A stretch of DNA of 64,000 bases. Origin: Acidocella facilis ATCC 35904. Lineage in GTDB: Bacteria; Pseudomonadota; Alphaproteobacteria; Acetobacterales; Acetobacteraceae. Under the pieces are notes generated by a model, which worked only from the letters and a program-made list of their open reading frames with translations, was not told where the DNA came from and ran no database searches. Shown in pieces: positions 23,927 through 33,155 of the stretch. Made by a program: the position numbers and the translations under genes. Location of the stretch: contig NZ_JHYG01000008.1 of the NCBI RefSeq assembly GCF_000687875.1, positions 62,001 through 126,000 on the forward strand. The letters run 5' to 3'. Positions within the stretch are counted from its first letter, which is position 1. Every line of letters starts with the position of its first letter.

Positions 23927-25321
23927 ATGAGCGCGCAGGAGGCCGCGCGCATCGCCGCCCGGCTGGACCGGCTGCCGCTCTGCGAGGCGATCTGGCATCC
24001 GGTGCTCTATATCTCGCTGGGCGGCGTGTTCGAGTTCTACAGCGTCTTCCTCACCGCCTATATCGCGCCGCGCATGGTCGATGCCGGGCTGTTCACCCCG
24101 GCCAGCCTCGGCCCCTTCGCGGCGCTGCGCGACATCGCGGTCTCGGGCGCTGGCACCTTCGTCTTCTGCACCTTCGCCGGGCTCTGGGCCGGGGCGGTGC
24201 TGGGCGCGCCGCTGGTCGATTATTGCGGCCGCAAGCGCGTGTTTTTCTGGTCGCTGCTCTGGTACAGCGCCTGCACCGCGATCATGGCCTGTCAGCAGAG
24301 CGGTGCGGCGCTCAATCTCTGGCGCTTCATCGCCGGCATCGGCTTCGGGGCCGAGCTGGTGGCGATGGATACCTATATCGCCGAGCTGATCCCCGGCTTC
24401 GCCCGCGGCCGCGCCTTCGCGCTCAACCAGACCATCACCTTCACCATCGTCCCCTTCGCCGCGCTGCTCGCCTGGCTGACGCCAACGCAGATCCTGCCCG
24501 CTCTGCCGGGCTGGCGGCTGGTGATGCTGGTGGGCGCGGCGGGGGCGCTGGTCGCCTGGCCGCTCTGGCGGCTGCTGCCGGAGAGCCCGCGCTGGCTGGC
24601 GCTGAAAGGCCGCACGGCGCAGGCCGAGGCGGTGATGCAGGAGCTGGAAACCGCCGCCCAGCGCGCCGCCCCGCTGCCCGCCCCCGCCATTCCCCAGCCC
24701 GAGGCCGAGGGTCGCGGCACGCTCTGGGAGATGTTCACCCCGCGCTATATCGAGCGCACGCTGATGCTGAGCCTGTTCAACATCGCCCAGGTGGTCGGCT
24801 TCTACGGCTTCGCCGCCTGGGTGCCGGCATTGCTGATCGCGCGCGGCATCACCATCGTCGATAGTTTCGAATATTCCTTCATCATCGCGCTGGCCAACCC
24901 GTTCGGCCCGGCTTTGGGGCTAATGCTGGCGGACCGGCTGGAGCGGCGCACCCAGATCGTGCTCGGGCTCGGGCTGATGGCGCTGTTCATGGCCGCCTTT
25001 TCCATCGCCCGGGCGCCGTTCCTGCTGATCCTGATCGGGGTGCTGTTCACCCTGGCGGCCAATCTGATGTCCTATGCCTATCATGGCTATCAGGCGGAGC
25101 TTTACCCCACGCGCATACGCGGCCGCGCCATCGGCTTCACCTATGGCTGGAGCCGGATGGCCGCCGCCTTCGCCGGGCTGGCGGTGGGGTATTTCCTCTA
25201 TGCTGGCGGGGTGCCGGCGGTGGCTCTGTTCATCGGCGTCGCCATGCTGGTCGGCATGGTGATGATCACCGTCTTCGGGCCGGACAGCGCGGGCTTGCCG
25301 CTGGAGGAGATCAACCATTGA
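23927..25321 (+). CDS. MFS transporter (metabolite:H+ symporter type)
   Basis: 464 residues with 12 predicted membrane helices and a central cytoplasmic loop (~235-270). The family signature after helix 2 is DYCGRKRVFFWS, the second-half counterpart is LADRLERRTQIVL, and LYPTRIRGRAIGFTYGWSRM follows helix 10. This points to the SHS/AAHS-like branch that moves organic acids, aromatic acids or sugars. The substrate is not readable. Its stop overlaps the TTG of the response regulator (TTGA), so the two-component genes are probably co-transcribed with it. Confidence 0.88.
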   Translation: MSAQEAARIAARLDRLPLCEAIWHPVLYISLGGVFEFYSVFLTAYIAPRMVDAGLFTPASLGPFAALRDIAVSGAGTFVFCTFAGLWAGAVLGAPLVDYCGRKRVFFWSLLWYSACTAIMACQQSGAALNLWRFIAGIGFGAELVAMDTYIAELIPGFARGRAFALNQTITFTIVPFAALLAWLTPTQILPALPGWRLVMLVGAAGALVAWPLWRLLPESPRWLALKGRTAQAEAVMQELETAAQRAAPLPAPAIPQPEAEGRGTLWEMFTPRYIERTLMLSLFNIAQVVGFYGFAAWVPALLIARGITIVDSFEYSFIIALANPFGPALGLMLADRLERRTQIVLGLGLMALFMAAFSIARAPFLLILIGVLFTLAANLMSYAYHGYQAELYPTRIRGRAIGFTYGWSRMAAAFAGLAVGYFLYAGGVPAVALFIGVAMLVGMVMITVFGPDSAGLPLEEINH

Positions 25322-26016
25322 GCCCGCGCCCCGCCCGGCTGCTGATCGTCGAGGATGACGAGGAGATGCGCGCCGATCTGGAAACCGCCCTGCGTACCGA
25401 GGGCTATGCGGTGGAGAGTGCGGCCGATGGCAGGCAGGGGCTGGAGCGCGCCGCCACTGGCGGCTTCGACGCGCTGGTGCTCGACCGCATGCTGCCGCAT
25501 CTGGACGGCATCGCCATCATCACCGGGCTGCGCGCCATGGGCATCGCCACCCCGGCTTTGTTCCTCACCGCGCTGAGCCGGGTGGATGAGCGCGTCGAGG
25601 GGCTGCGCGCCGGCGGCGATGATTATCTGGTCAAACCCTTCGCCATCGCCGAACTCACCGCCCGGCTGGAGGTGCTGCTGCGCCGCCGCGCGGCCCAGGC
25701 CAAGCAGTCGCTGCTGCGGGTCGGCACGCTCGAACTCAACCGGCTCACCCAGAAGGCCAGCCGGGACGGCAAGACCATCCTGCTGAAACCCCGCGAATTC
25801 CGGCTGCTGGAATATCTGATGCTGAATGCCGGCAAGGTGGTCACCCGCGCGATGCTGCTGGAAGCGGTGTGGGACTTCCATTTCGAACCCCAGACCCTGG
25901 TGGTGGAATCCCATATCAGCCGCGTGCGCGCCAAGATCGACCAGGGCTTTCCCACCGAGATGATCCAGACCGTACGCGGCCTCGGCTACCGGCTCGCGGA
26001 TGAGTCGCAGGATTAA
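25318..26016 (+). CDS. OmpR-family response regulator
   Basis: 232 residues, starting at TTG 25318 within the MFS stop. Receiver domain: acidic pair in LLIVEDDEEM, phosphoacceptor D56 (LVLDRMLP), conserved Thr in LFLTALS and Lys in YLVKPFA. The C-terminal winged helix (~130-228) has LLKPREFRLLEYLMLNAGKV and VESHISRVRAKID. It overlaps the kinase gene by 17 bases. Overlap on both sides suggests the transporter and this pair respond to the same substrate (inference). Confidence 0.95.
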   Translation: MSPRPARLLIVEDDEEMRADLETALRTEGYAVESAADGRQGLERAATGGFDALVLDRMLPHLDGIAIITGLRAMGIATPALFLTALSRVDERVEGLRAGGDDYLVKPFAIAELTARLEVLLRRRAAQAKQSLLRVGTLELNRLTQKASRDGKTILLKPREFRLLEYLMLNAGKVVTRAMLLEAVWDFHFEPQTLVVESHISRVRAKIDQGFPTEMIQTVRGLGYRLADESQD

Positions 26017-27457
26017 ACGCGCCCGGCTGGTGCGCATGGCGAGCTTCCGCCTCGCCGTGCTCGGCACGCTGCTCTCCACTTTGGCGGCCATGCTGGCCTT
26101 CGCGCTGATCTATAACGCCACCGCCAGCGCCGCCCGCCACAATCTGGCGCCGGCCCTCACCCAGGCCCGCGCCGCGCTGCTGGCCCAGGCCGCCAGCGCG
26201 GACGCGCGGACGGAACAAAATGGCAGCGCGGACGCGCTGACGGAAAACGATGGCAGCGCGGACGCGCTGACGGAAAACGATGGCAGCGCGGACGCGCTGA
26301 CGGAAAACGATGGCAGCGCGGACGCGCTGCAAGGCCCCGTAACCCGGGCGGCCCAGGCGCCGGGCACGTTATTCTACGCCCTGTTCGCGCCGGATGGCCG
26401 CGAGCTGGCCGGCAATCTGCCCCTGCGCGCGGCGGCGCCCGGCTGGCGGGTGCTCAACCGCTGGGCCGGGGACCAGCTGCCGGACGGCATGCAGGAAATC
26501 ATCGGCCTGGAGACGGCGCTGGCACAAGGCGGAAGCCTCTTCATCGGCGCCGACGCCTCCGCCCTCGCCGCCCTCAACCGGCGCATCGCCTATATCTTCG
26601 CCAGCGTCTTCGGCATCGCGCTCGGGCTCGGGCTGCTGATCAGCCTGGTCATCGCCTTGTTCAGCCTGCAACGCGTGCAGGCGATCAGCCGCACCAGCCG
26701 CGAGATCATCGCCGGCGACCTCTCCCGCCGGGTCAAGCTCTACGGCCATGACGACGAGCTGGACGTGCTGACCGCGGAGGTGAACACCATGCTCGCCACG
26801 GTGGAAGGGCTGGTGCTGAATGCCCGCCACGTCACCAACGCCATCGCGCATGATCTACGCTCGCCGCTGGCCCGGCTGCGCAACTTCCTGAAAACCGCGC
26901 CGCCGGACGCCGCCGCCCTGGCCGAGGCCACGGCACGGACCGAGGAGATACTGAAACTCTTCGCCGCCATGCTGCAGATTGCCGAGGTGGAAGCCGGCGC
27001 GGTGCGCGGGCGCTTCACGCTGGTCGATCTCACCGCCCTCTGCCTGGGCCTGGCCGAAACCTATGAGAATGTGGCCGAGGATCTCGGCCAGGATTTCCGC
27101 GCCGAGATCGCCCCTGGCCTGGCGCTGCGCGGCGATGCCAAGCTGCTCGCCCAGATGCTGGTCAACGGCATCGAAAACGCGCTGCGCCATTGCCCGCCCG
27201 GCACCGCCATCCGCTTCCGCGCCCAGCCGCAAGGCGGCTGGATCGAAATCACCATCAGCGATCGCGGCCCCGGCATCCCGGCCGCCTTGCGCGAGGCCGC
27301 CTTCGGCCCCTTCGTGCGGCTAGCCCCGCAGACGCCGGGCACCGGGCTGGGACTCAGCCTGGTGCGGGCGGTGGCGCGGCTGCATGAGGGCGAGGCGGCG
27401 CTGCTGGACCATGAACCCGGCCTGATCCTGCGGCTGCGCCTGCCGGCGCCATTCTAG
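26000..27457 (+). CDS. Sensor histidine kinase with tandem repeats in the periplasmic domain
   Basis: 485 residues. Membrane helix 1 is ~17-37, a periplasmic domain ~38-195, membrane helix 2 ~196-220, then HAMP. HisKA follows with H284 in NAIAHDLRSPLARLRNF. The ATPase domain has NGIENALRH (N box), DRGPGIP (G1) and GTGLGLSLV (G2). All catalytic blocks are intact. Residues ~65-110 are a decapeptide repeat (GSADALTEND) encoded by 30-bp units. Being a multiple of three, changes in copy number would keep the frame while altering linker length between membrane helix 1 and the sensor. Partner of the regulator at 25318. Confidence 0.95.
   Translation: MSRRIKRARLVRMASFRLAVLGTLLSTLAAMLAFALIYNATASAARHNLAPALTQARAALLAQAASADARTEQNGSADALTENDGSADALTENDGSADALTENDGSADALQGPVTRAAQAPGTLFYALFAPDGRELAGNLPLRAAAPGWRVLNRWAGDQLPDGMQEIIGLETALAQGGSLFIGADASALAALNRRIAYIFASVFGIALGLGLLISLVIALFSLQRVQAISRTSREIIAGDLSRRVKLYGHDDELDVLTAEVNTMLATVEGLVLNARHVTNAIAHDLRSPLARLRNFLKTAPPDAAALAEATARTEEILKLFAAMLQIAEVEAGAVRGRFTLVDLTALCLGLAETYENVAEDLGQDFRAEIAPGLALRGDAKLLAQMLVNGIENALRHCPPGTAIRFRAQPQGGWIEITISDRGPGIPAALREAAFGPFVRLAPQTPGTGLGLSLVRAVARLHEGEAALLDHEPGLILRLRLPAPF
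26191..26329. repeat. In-frame 30-bp tandem repeat (minisatellite) in the kinase gene
   Basis: Three identical 30-bp units at 26221-26250, 26251-26280 and 26281-26310 are followed by a partial unit of 19 bp and preceded by a degenerate unit at 26191-26220. Each unit encodes GSADALTEND. Identity at the nucleotide level implies recent expansion or gene conversion. Confidence 0.97.
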
Positions 27458-27580
27458 AGCCCAGAATAAAAATTGTTCTCCATCAAAAGCGCACAGAGCG
27501 CAAAACGGTCATGTCATTGGGATTGCTTAAATTAACCTGCCGTAATATGTCTCATTCTCTGGACAACCCCCAAGCTGACA

Positions 27581-28699
27581 ATGCCGCCCGCCAACCTGTT
27601 CCTCATCCTGGACATCATGACCTGGGTCGGCGCCCTGCTGCTGCTGGGAGTCAGCACCATCATGCGCTCGGCGACGCTGCGCTACTGGGGCGGCGCCTAT
27701 CTGGCCGGCGCCATCGGCATCGCCGGCGTGGTGGTCGGGGTGAAATACTGGCCCTGGGCGGCCTATGGGCTGGGGCCGGCCCTGGTGCTGACCGGCTATT
27801 GGCTGATGTGGATGGGGCTGCGCCAGCTGCGCCCCGGGCGCCCGCTCGTGCTCTGGCCAGTGCTGGTCGCCGCCTGCTGGTGCGTGGTCAGCGACTGGCG
27901 GATCTTCGCTCATAATGAGCTGCTGCGCTTCGCCGTGTTCAGCCCGGCCGGCTTCCTCTGCATGGTGGCGATCGCGCATGAAAGCCTGCGCATTCCGGCC
28001 CGGGTGGAGGTGCGCTGGCTGCTGGCCGGGCTGGCCCTGCTGCATGCCGCCTTCTATGCCGCGCGCAGCATCTGCGCCCTGCTGTTCCCGAGCCCGGATA
28101 CCACCCAGCTCTGGCTCTACATCACCCCGACCGAGGCGATCCTGTATGAGTTCTCCGACGCCTTCCTGATCCTGTTCGCGGTGCTGGCCACACGTCAGGA
28201 CATGCTGCGCACCCAGGCCCATACCGACCATCTCACCGGGCTGTTGAACCGGCGGCGGTTTTTCGAGCTGGCCCAGCGCGTGCTGCAGGACCGGCCCTGC
28301 GCGGTGCTGGTGTTCGATGTCGATTATTTCAAAACCGTCAACGACACCCATGGCCATGCCGGCGGCGACGAGGTGCTGCGCGTGCTGGGCGAGGTCTGCC
28401 GCGCGCATCTGCGCAAGGGCGATCTGATCGGCCGGGTCGGCGGTGACGAGTTCGCGATGCTGATCCGCGACGATGAGGACGCGGCCCGCCGCATCGCCGC
28501 CCGCATCCGCGAGGCCTTCACCAGCGCCTGCCAGGCGCGCGGCTATGTCACCGGCGTCACCTTCGGGGTGATCACAGGAGAGGCCGCGCCGATCGAAACC
28601 CTGCTCGCCGCCGCCGATGCCGAGCTCTACATCGCCAAACGCCAGCGCAGCCTGCAATCCCTGCCCGCCCCGGCCAGCATCACCTACCGGCATGGCTGA
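27581..28699 (+). CDS. Membrane diguanylate cyclase (GGDEF)
   Basis: 372 residues. The first ~200 form six or seven membrane helices without a recognisable ligand domain (LFLILDIMTWVGALLLLGVS and onward). A GGDEF domain covers ~215-360. The active site VGGDEF is intact at residues 286-291, with TDHLTGLLNRRRF, DVDYFKTVNDTHGHAGGDEV and LYIAKR also conserved. It should make c-di-GMP from two GTP. No RxxD inhibitory site is obvious before the signature. It is transcribed in the same direction as the kinase gene with a 123-bp gap. Confidence 0.93.
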   Translation: MPPANLFLILDIMTWVGALLLLGVSTIMRSATLRYWGGAYLAGAIGIAGVVVGVKYWPWAAYGLGPALVLTGYWLMWMGLRQLRPGRPLVLWPVLVAACWCVVSDWRIFAHNELLRFAVFSPAGFLCMVAIAHESLRIPARVEVRWLLAGLALLHAAFYAARSICALLFPSPDTTQLWLYITPTEAILYEFSDAFLILFAVLATRQDMLRTQAHTDHLTGLLNRRRFFELAQRVLQDRPCAVLVFDVDYFKTVNDTHGHAGGDEVLRVLGEVCRAHLRKGDLIGRVGGDEFAMLIRDDEDAARRIAARIREAFTSACQARGYVTGVTFGVITGEAAPIETLLAAADAELYIAKRQRSLQSLPAPASITYRHG

Positions 28700-28870
28700 G
28701 GCATTTCGCCGGGCGGCGCTGCGCGCGCAGCCGGCGGGGTGAGGGAAGATGGAGGCAGTTTGACCACGGAAACGCGGAACCGAAAGCTATCGAAATGCCC
28801 TATGAAATGATGTTGCTAACTGCGGGTTGCCGCTTTAGCGTTGCAGAGAAGGTTATGGAATGACTTCTTT

Positions 28871-29266
28871 ATGCCCTACATAGCTCAGAACCCAAACGCC
28901 TTTCTTGGGCAATCTGTTGGTGACGGACAATGTGTTGCGCTTGTAGAAAAAGCCGCAAATACGCCGCATGACAAGGCATGGAGCCGCGGAATTTTGGTCA
29001 AAGGAGCGATCGTGGCTCCGGGTACAATCATCGCCACCTTTGATGCAAAAGGCCGCTATGGAAATCATACGGACGGAACGTCCCATGCCGCAATCTATCT
29101 AGGGCAGAATGCCGACGGCATTCAGGTCATAGACCAATGGGTGGATGTACATAATGGCAAAAGACGCCCCCACGTCGCGCAGCCACGAACAATCCGATGG
29201 AAGCAGTTTGAGGGCAAAAACGCCAAGCCGGTGAATATCGGAGATGATTATTATGTCGTTCAGTAA
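28871..29266 (+). CDS. BPSL0067-family protein (amidase-like effector)
   Basis: 131 residues from the ATG at 28871. MPYIAQNPNAFLGQSVGDGQ followed by CVALVEK is the BPSL0067 signature. C21 and H72 (TSHAAIYLG) fit the Cys/His dyad of NlpC/P60-CHAP-type peptidoglycan amidases. Members of this family are often paired with an STY0301 gene and are thought to be type VI secretion or contact-dependent effectors. The pair here is complete, but no secretion genes lie in the window. The region 28750-29720 is visibly richer in AT than its surroundings, suggesting transfer. Confidence 0.85.
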   Translation: MPYIAQNPNAFLGQSVGDGQCVALVEKAANTPHDKAWSRGILVKGAIVAPGTIIATFDAKGRYGNHTDGTSHAAIYLGQNADGIQVIDQWVDVHNGKRRPHVAQPRTIRWKQFEGKNAKPVNIGDDYYVVQ

Positions 29267-29579
29267 CCTATGCCTCTCCGCAGCAATATTATGCTCCTTA
29301 GGGTCGCCCGCCATCGCTAAAACCGTACTGTCCTGTCCGGAAACAATGAGCGGCCACAAGATTTCCGAGGTCGATATGTTTAGTGGTCCGCCCGAGGAAA
29401 TGGCGAGCTTGGTTCCCGTGAACGGCGCCTGGGACACAACGATGGACTCGCCCGAGGAAAAACCCTTTTACATTCAGTGTGAGTACCAAAACACCAGACA
29501 GACAATCGTCGTCAAAGTCCCGAAGACGATGAAGAGCTGTGCTTATGGTGACAAAGACAATCAGATCATTTGTCATTGA
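29253..29579 (+). CDS. STY0301-family exported protein (likely immunity partner)
   Basis: 108 residues from the ATG at 29253. GGAG at 29239-29242 suits this start better than the ATG at 29244. The N-terminus NLCLSAAILCSLGSPAIA is a signal peptide with an AIA-K cleavage site, so the product is periplasmic. The mature part contains paired cysteines (VLSCPETM, QCEYQN, KSCAYGDK, IICH) and the STY0301 pattern. Overlap with the BPSL0067 gene supports an effector-immunity pair acting in the periplasm; the immunity role is inference from pairing. Confidence 0.8.
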   Translation: MSFSNLCLSAAILCSLGSPAIAKTVLSCPETMSGHKISEVDMFSGPPEEMASLVPVNGAWDTTMDSPEEKPFYIQCEYQNTRQTIVVKVPKTMKSCAYGDKDNQIICH

Positions 29580-29654
29580 ACAGGGACCTTGACACCCTGA
29601 TCGCGTGCGGGATCAACATCAATATTGCCCCCGGACAAGCCTGAAAGTCTTAAA

Positions 29655-29722
29655 TCCCAAAACAATATATGTTTAGGTTGACGCAGCAGCGTGAAGATAA
29701 ACAAATAAAATTGCGCGCCCAA
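29655..29722. repeat. Structured repeat B, copy 1 (shortened)
   Basis: The core GTTTAGGTTGACGC / GCGTGAAGATAAAC forms an imperfect inverted repeat around AGCA, flanked by ACAATATAT and AAAATTGCGCGC. It matches the core of copies 2-4. The terminal hairpin is mostly lost. It sits between the convergent STY0301 and aldo/keto reductase genes. Confidence 0.85.
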
Positions 29723-29727
29723 AAAAG

Positions 29728-30549
29728 CTATAGCATGTCCAACGGCACGGACCGCTTCGGCGGCGCGAAGGCCTTGTCAATGGCGGCCAGATCCTCTGCG
29801 GTCAGCTGCAGCCTCAGCGCGCCCAGATTTTCCTCGATCCGTGCCGCATGGCCGGTTTTGGGAATGCTCACCACCCCCTCCTGGCGCAGCCCCCAGGCCA
29901 GCGCCACCTGCCCGGGCGTTGCCCCATGCGCCGCCGCCACCGCCTTCACCGCCGCACTCTCCAGCACCTTGTTGTGCTGCCCCAGCGGCGTGTAGGCCAT
30001 CACCGGAATGCCCCGCCCCTGGCACCAGGGCAGCAGATCGAACTCGATCCCCCGCGATTGCGGATTATACAGCACCTGATTCGCCGCACAGCCCGCGGGC
30101 AGGCCCCGCATATCCTCAAGGTCGAAATTCGAAACACCCCAGGCGCGAATCTTGCCCTGCGCGCGCAGCGCAGCGAACGCCTCGATCGTCTCCTCCACCG
30201 GCACGCTGCCGATCCAGTGCAGCAGATAGAGATCGAGATACTCCGTCCCCAACCGCTTCAGGCTGGCCTCGCAGGCGCGGATGGTGCCCGCCTTGCTGGC
30301 ATGGGACGGGGCGACCTTGCTGACCAGCAGCAGCCGCTCACGCTCGCCCCGCACCGCCTCGCCCAGCAGCGTCTCGGCGGCGCCATCGCCATAAATCTCG
30401 GCGGTGTCGAACAGCGTGATGCCCTGGGCGATGGCCGCCTTCAGCGCCGCCAACTCCTCGCTCCGGCGCGCCGGGCTCTCGCCCATGCGCCAGGTGCCCA
30501 GCCCCATCGCCGGCAATTCCAGCCCGCCGGCCTGTTTCATGCTGCGCAT
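29728..30549 (-). CDS. Aldo/keto reductase
   Basis: 273 residues from the ATG at 30549, preceded by AAGGAGGAG. A TIM-barrel NADPH oxidoreductase with the family tetrad: Asp and Tyr in LFDTAEIYGDG, Lys in LLVSKVAP, His in LYLLHWIG. GVSNFDLEDM and VVSIPKTGHAARIEENLGAL (cofactor binding) are conserved. It resembles the YdbC/YeaE group of general aldehyde reductases. The substrate is unknown. MYG1 follows upstream on the same strand with a 57-bp gap. Confidence 0.93.
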   Translation of the reverse strand: MRSMKQAGGLELPAMGLGTWRMGESPARRSEELAALKAAIAQGITLFDTAEIYGDGAAETLLGEAVRGERERLLLVSKVAPSHASKAGTIRACEASLKRLGTEYLDLYLLHWIGSVPVEETIEAFAALRAQGKIRAWGVSNFDLEDMRGLPAGCAANQVLYNPQSRGIEFDLLPWCQGRGIPVMAYTPLGQHNKVLESAAVKAVAAAHGATPGQVALAWGLRQEGVVSIPKTGHAARIEENLGALRLQLTAEDLAAIDKAFAPPKRSVPLDML

Positions 30550-30606
30550 CGCGGCTCCTCCTTGGCTTGCGTGATCCGCCTCAGCTTGGGGCCGCCCGCG
30601 CCGGCT

Positions 30607-31578
30607 TCAAGCCTCGGCGGGGCTCTCCACCGGGGCTTGCGCCAGCATCTTCATCGCCATCGCCAGCGCGCCCTCACGGCTCTTCGCCGCGCCGACGAAG
30701 CGGCGCACATGCACAAACACCGCATCCTCCACCCCGCAAACCGCCGCCAGCGCCTCGCCCTGCAGCCCGGCCCATGCCTCGGGGAAGGGCAGGCGCTGCG
30801 CGAAGGACCCGGGCTCCGGCGGCATCGTGTCGATCATCCAATTGCCGTTGGAAGCCGGCGAGATGCAGAACAGAATCGGCAGCTCATGCGCGAAGGCGGC
30901 ACTCTTCCAGGGCATGCCGGTCTCCAGCACCAGCAAACGCGGCTCCGGCCCGGCCTGATAGGCGGCCAGCACGCGGGCATCGGCCTCCATGCGGCTGCGC
31001 TTGCCCTCCACCTTCAGCGCCAGCACCCCGGCGGCGAAATCCGCCGCGCGCAGAAACGCCGCATCCCCGGCGGTGGCGCCATTCGCCTCGTCACTGTCCC
31101 AGCTCGGGTTGTAATCGCCGATCAGCGCCGCCAGCCCCAGACTGTCACGCAGCACCGGCCCGCTCATCGAGACGCCATTATCGATCTCGTCGATCCGCTT
31201 CACCAGCCCCTCATTCAGCTCTTCCGCAATCGCAGCGGCGAAGCCCTGCGCCGCGTCCGGCAGCAAAGCCGCCACCGCGCGCGCGCCGTAAACCTGCCAG
31301 AGCAGCCCGGCGGCGGAATAGGGCGTGCCATCCTCGCGCTGCGGCGCGCCGATCTGGTGATGGTCGAAGCGCTGCGCCTGCGGGTCGTACACGCTGCCGA
31401 CATCGAACACGATGTCCCCGCTCTCGATCAGCTCGGGCTTGCGGGTGCGCAGCAGAACATGGTCCTCGCCGGGGCGCGACAGCCCCAAAGCCAGGCGCAG
31501 CACGGCATAGCCGAACACCTCGTCGCAATGGAACTTGCCGCTATGGGTGACAAGGCGCGGCAATTGAGCAGGGATCAT
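30607..31578 (-). CDS. MYG1-family (UPF0160) DHH-type hydrolase/nuclease
   Basis: 323 residues from the ATG at 31578 (MIPAQLPRLVTHSGKFHCDE). Conserved blocks are THSGKFHCDEVF, FDVGSVYDP, RFDHHQ (the DHH-like metal site) and NEGLVKRIDEIDNGV. Eukaryotic MYG1 is a 3'-5' RNA exonuclease; bacterial members are poorly studied. Length is typical. The longer frame to 31671 runs into the upstream gap without homology. A possible operon with the aldo/keto reductase. Confidence 0.88.
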   Translation of the reverse strand: MIPAQLPRLVTHSGKFHCDEVFGYAVLRLALGLSRPGEDHVLLRTRKPELIESGDIVFDVGSVYDPQAQRFDHHQIGAPQREDGTPYSAAGLLWQVYGARAVAALLPDAAQGFAAAIAEELNEGLVKRIDEIDNGVSMSGPVLRDSLGLAALIGDYNPSWDSDEANGATAGDAAFLRAADFAAGVLALKVEGKRSRMEADARVLAAYQAGPEPRLLVLETGMPWKSAAFAHELPILFCISPASNGNWMIDTMPPEPGSFAQRLPFPEAWAGLQGEALAAVCGVEDAVFVHVRRFVGAAKSREGALAMAMKMLAQAPVESPAEA

Positions 31579-31823
31579 CGAGGCATTCCAGTCTGGCAGG
31601 GTCAAAATCCCCCCTGCCCTACAAAGCATGGCCGCCCCCGTCCAGCTTTGCGGCCGGCAAACCCGGCCCAATTTTTCGCCAGCCCGCCCAATGCTTCACC
31701 ATTTTCAAACCAGGATAGACTCTGGTTTATTTCCACCGAAGCCATGGATAGGAAAATCGTTCTGCCCCTCTCCCCTGGCCCTGTGTAGCATCCGGGCTTT
31801 GCAGCAGAAGGCGAGTTGAGGTG

Positions 31824-33092
31824 ATGGCTGACGAAACGATCGAGGTGCTGGTGATCGGCGCCGGCCAGGCCGGCATCGCGGCGGCGGAGCATCTGGGCGC
31901 GGCTGGCATCCCCTATCTGGTGCTGGAGCGCGCGCGCATCGCCGAGCGCTGGCGCAGTGCGCGCTGGGATTCGCTGGTGGCCAACGGCCCCGCCTGGCAT
32001 GACCGGTTTCCGAACATGGCATTCCCCCATCGCGGCCCGGACGCCTTTGTGCCGAAAGAGGAAGTCGCCGATTATTTCGAGGCCTATGCCAAACAGATCG
32101 ACGCCAATCTGCGCTGCGGCGTCGAGGTGCTGGCGGTGCGCCGCAACCCTGAAGGCCCCGGCTTCATCGCGCAGACCAGCCAGGGGCGCATCGCCGCGCG
32201 CGCGGTCATCGTCGCCACCGGGGCGTTCCAGACCCCGGTCCATCCGGCGCTGATCCCTGAGCAGCCTGGCCTCACCCAGCTCCATTCCAGCGCCTATCGC
32301 AACCCCGCCCAGCTGGCGCCGGGCGCGGTGCTGGTGGTCGGCTGCGGCTCCTCGGGCACGCAGATCGCCGATGAGCTGCAGCGCGCCGGGCGCCAGGTCT
32401 ATCTCTCCGTCGGCGCGCATGACCGCCCGCCCCGGCGCTATCGCGGCCGGGATTTCTGCTGGTGGCTGGGGGTACTGAATAAATGGGACGCCGAAGCCCC
32501 GTCCAGCACCGCGCATGTGACCATCGCGGTCAGCGGCGCGCGGGGCGGCGAGACCGTCGATTTCCGCCGCCTGGCCCAGCGCGGCATCACCCTGCTCGGC
32601 CTGACCGAAGCCCATGCGGACGGCAAGCTGCGCTTCGCCGACAATCTCAAACAGACTCTCGACAAGGGCGACGCCAATTATCTGGCCCTGCTCGACGAGG
32701 CCGACGCCTATATCGCCCGCAACCATCTCGATCTGCCGCAGGAAGAAGACGCCAAAATCATCCCGCCCGATCCGGATTGCGTCACCCATCCGATCCGCGA
32801 ACTTGATCTGGCCGAGGCCAGCATCACCAGCATCATCTGGGCCACCGGCTTCAAGGCGGATTATAGGTGGCTGCAACTGGATAGCTTCAACGCCAACGGC
32901 ACCCCCAACCATGCGCGCGGCGTGGCGGCGGAGCCGGGGCTGTATTTCCTCGGCCTGCCCTGGCAGTCCCGCCGCGGCTCCTCCTTCATCTGGGGCGTCT
33001 GGCACGATGCGAAATTCATCACCGACCATATCGCCAAGCAGCGCGCCTATCTCGCCTATGAGGGCATGGCGCTGCCGGAGCTGAATGGCTGA
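31824..33092 (+). CDS. Flavin-containing monooxygenase (CzcO/YUCCA-like)
   Basis: 422 residues from the ATG at 31824. The FAD motif VLVIGAGQAGIAAAEHLGAA is at the N-terminus; the NADPH motif VLVVGCGSSGTQIADEL is around residue 170. ATG-type signature at SIIWATGFKADYRWL. The large group includes Baeyer-Villiger and N/S-oxygenating enzymes; the substrate is not readable. It is divergent from MYG1. The ModE-like gene follows after 63 bp in the same direction. Confidence 0.9.
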   Translation: MADETIEVLVIGAGQAGIAAAEHLGAAGIPYLVLERARIAERWRSARWDSLVANGPAWHDRFPNMAFPHRGPDAFVPKEEVADYFEAYAKQIDANLRCGVEVLAVRRNPEGPGFIAQTSQGRIAARAVIVATGAFQTPVHPALIPEQPGLTQLHSSAYRNPAQLAPGAVLVVGCGSSGTQIADELQRAGRQVYLSVGAHDRPPRRYRGRDFCWWLGVLNKWDAEAPSSTAHVTIAVSGARGGETVDFRRLAQRGITLLGLTEAHADGKLRFADNLKQTLDKGDANYLALLDEADAYIARNHLDLPQEEDAKIIPPDPDCVTHPIRELDLAEASITSIIWATGFKADYRWLQLDSFNANGTPNHARGVAAEPGLYFLGLPWQSRRGSSFIWGVWHDAKFITDHIAKQRAYLAYEGMALPELNG

Positions 33093-33155
33093 ACGCGTTG
33101 CCAGCCTGACCGCCCCTGCCCTATTCTGCCCCTGGATGGCAACAAGGCGGACAGA

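Noticed and set aside
26191-26329. CRISPR-like array
   Set aside because: Units are contiguous 30-bp repeats without spacers and encode protein in frame; no cas genes. No CRISPR was seen in the window.
29848-31788. 646-codon forward frame across the aldo/keto reductase and MYG1 genes
   Set aside because: Runs antisense through two well-recognised genes and their gap; composition is that of an antisense frame.
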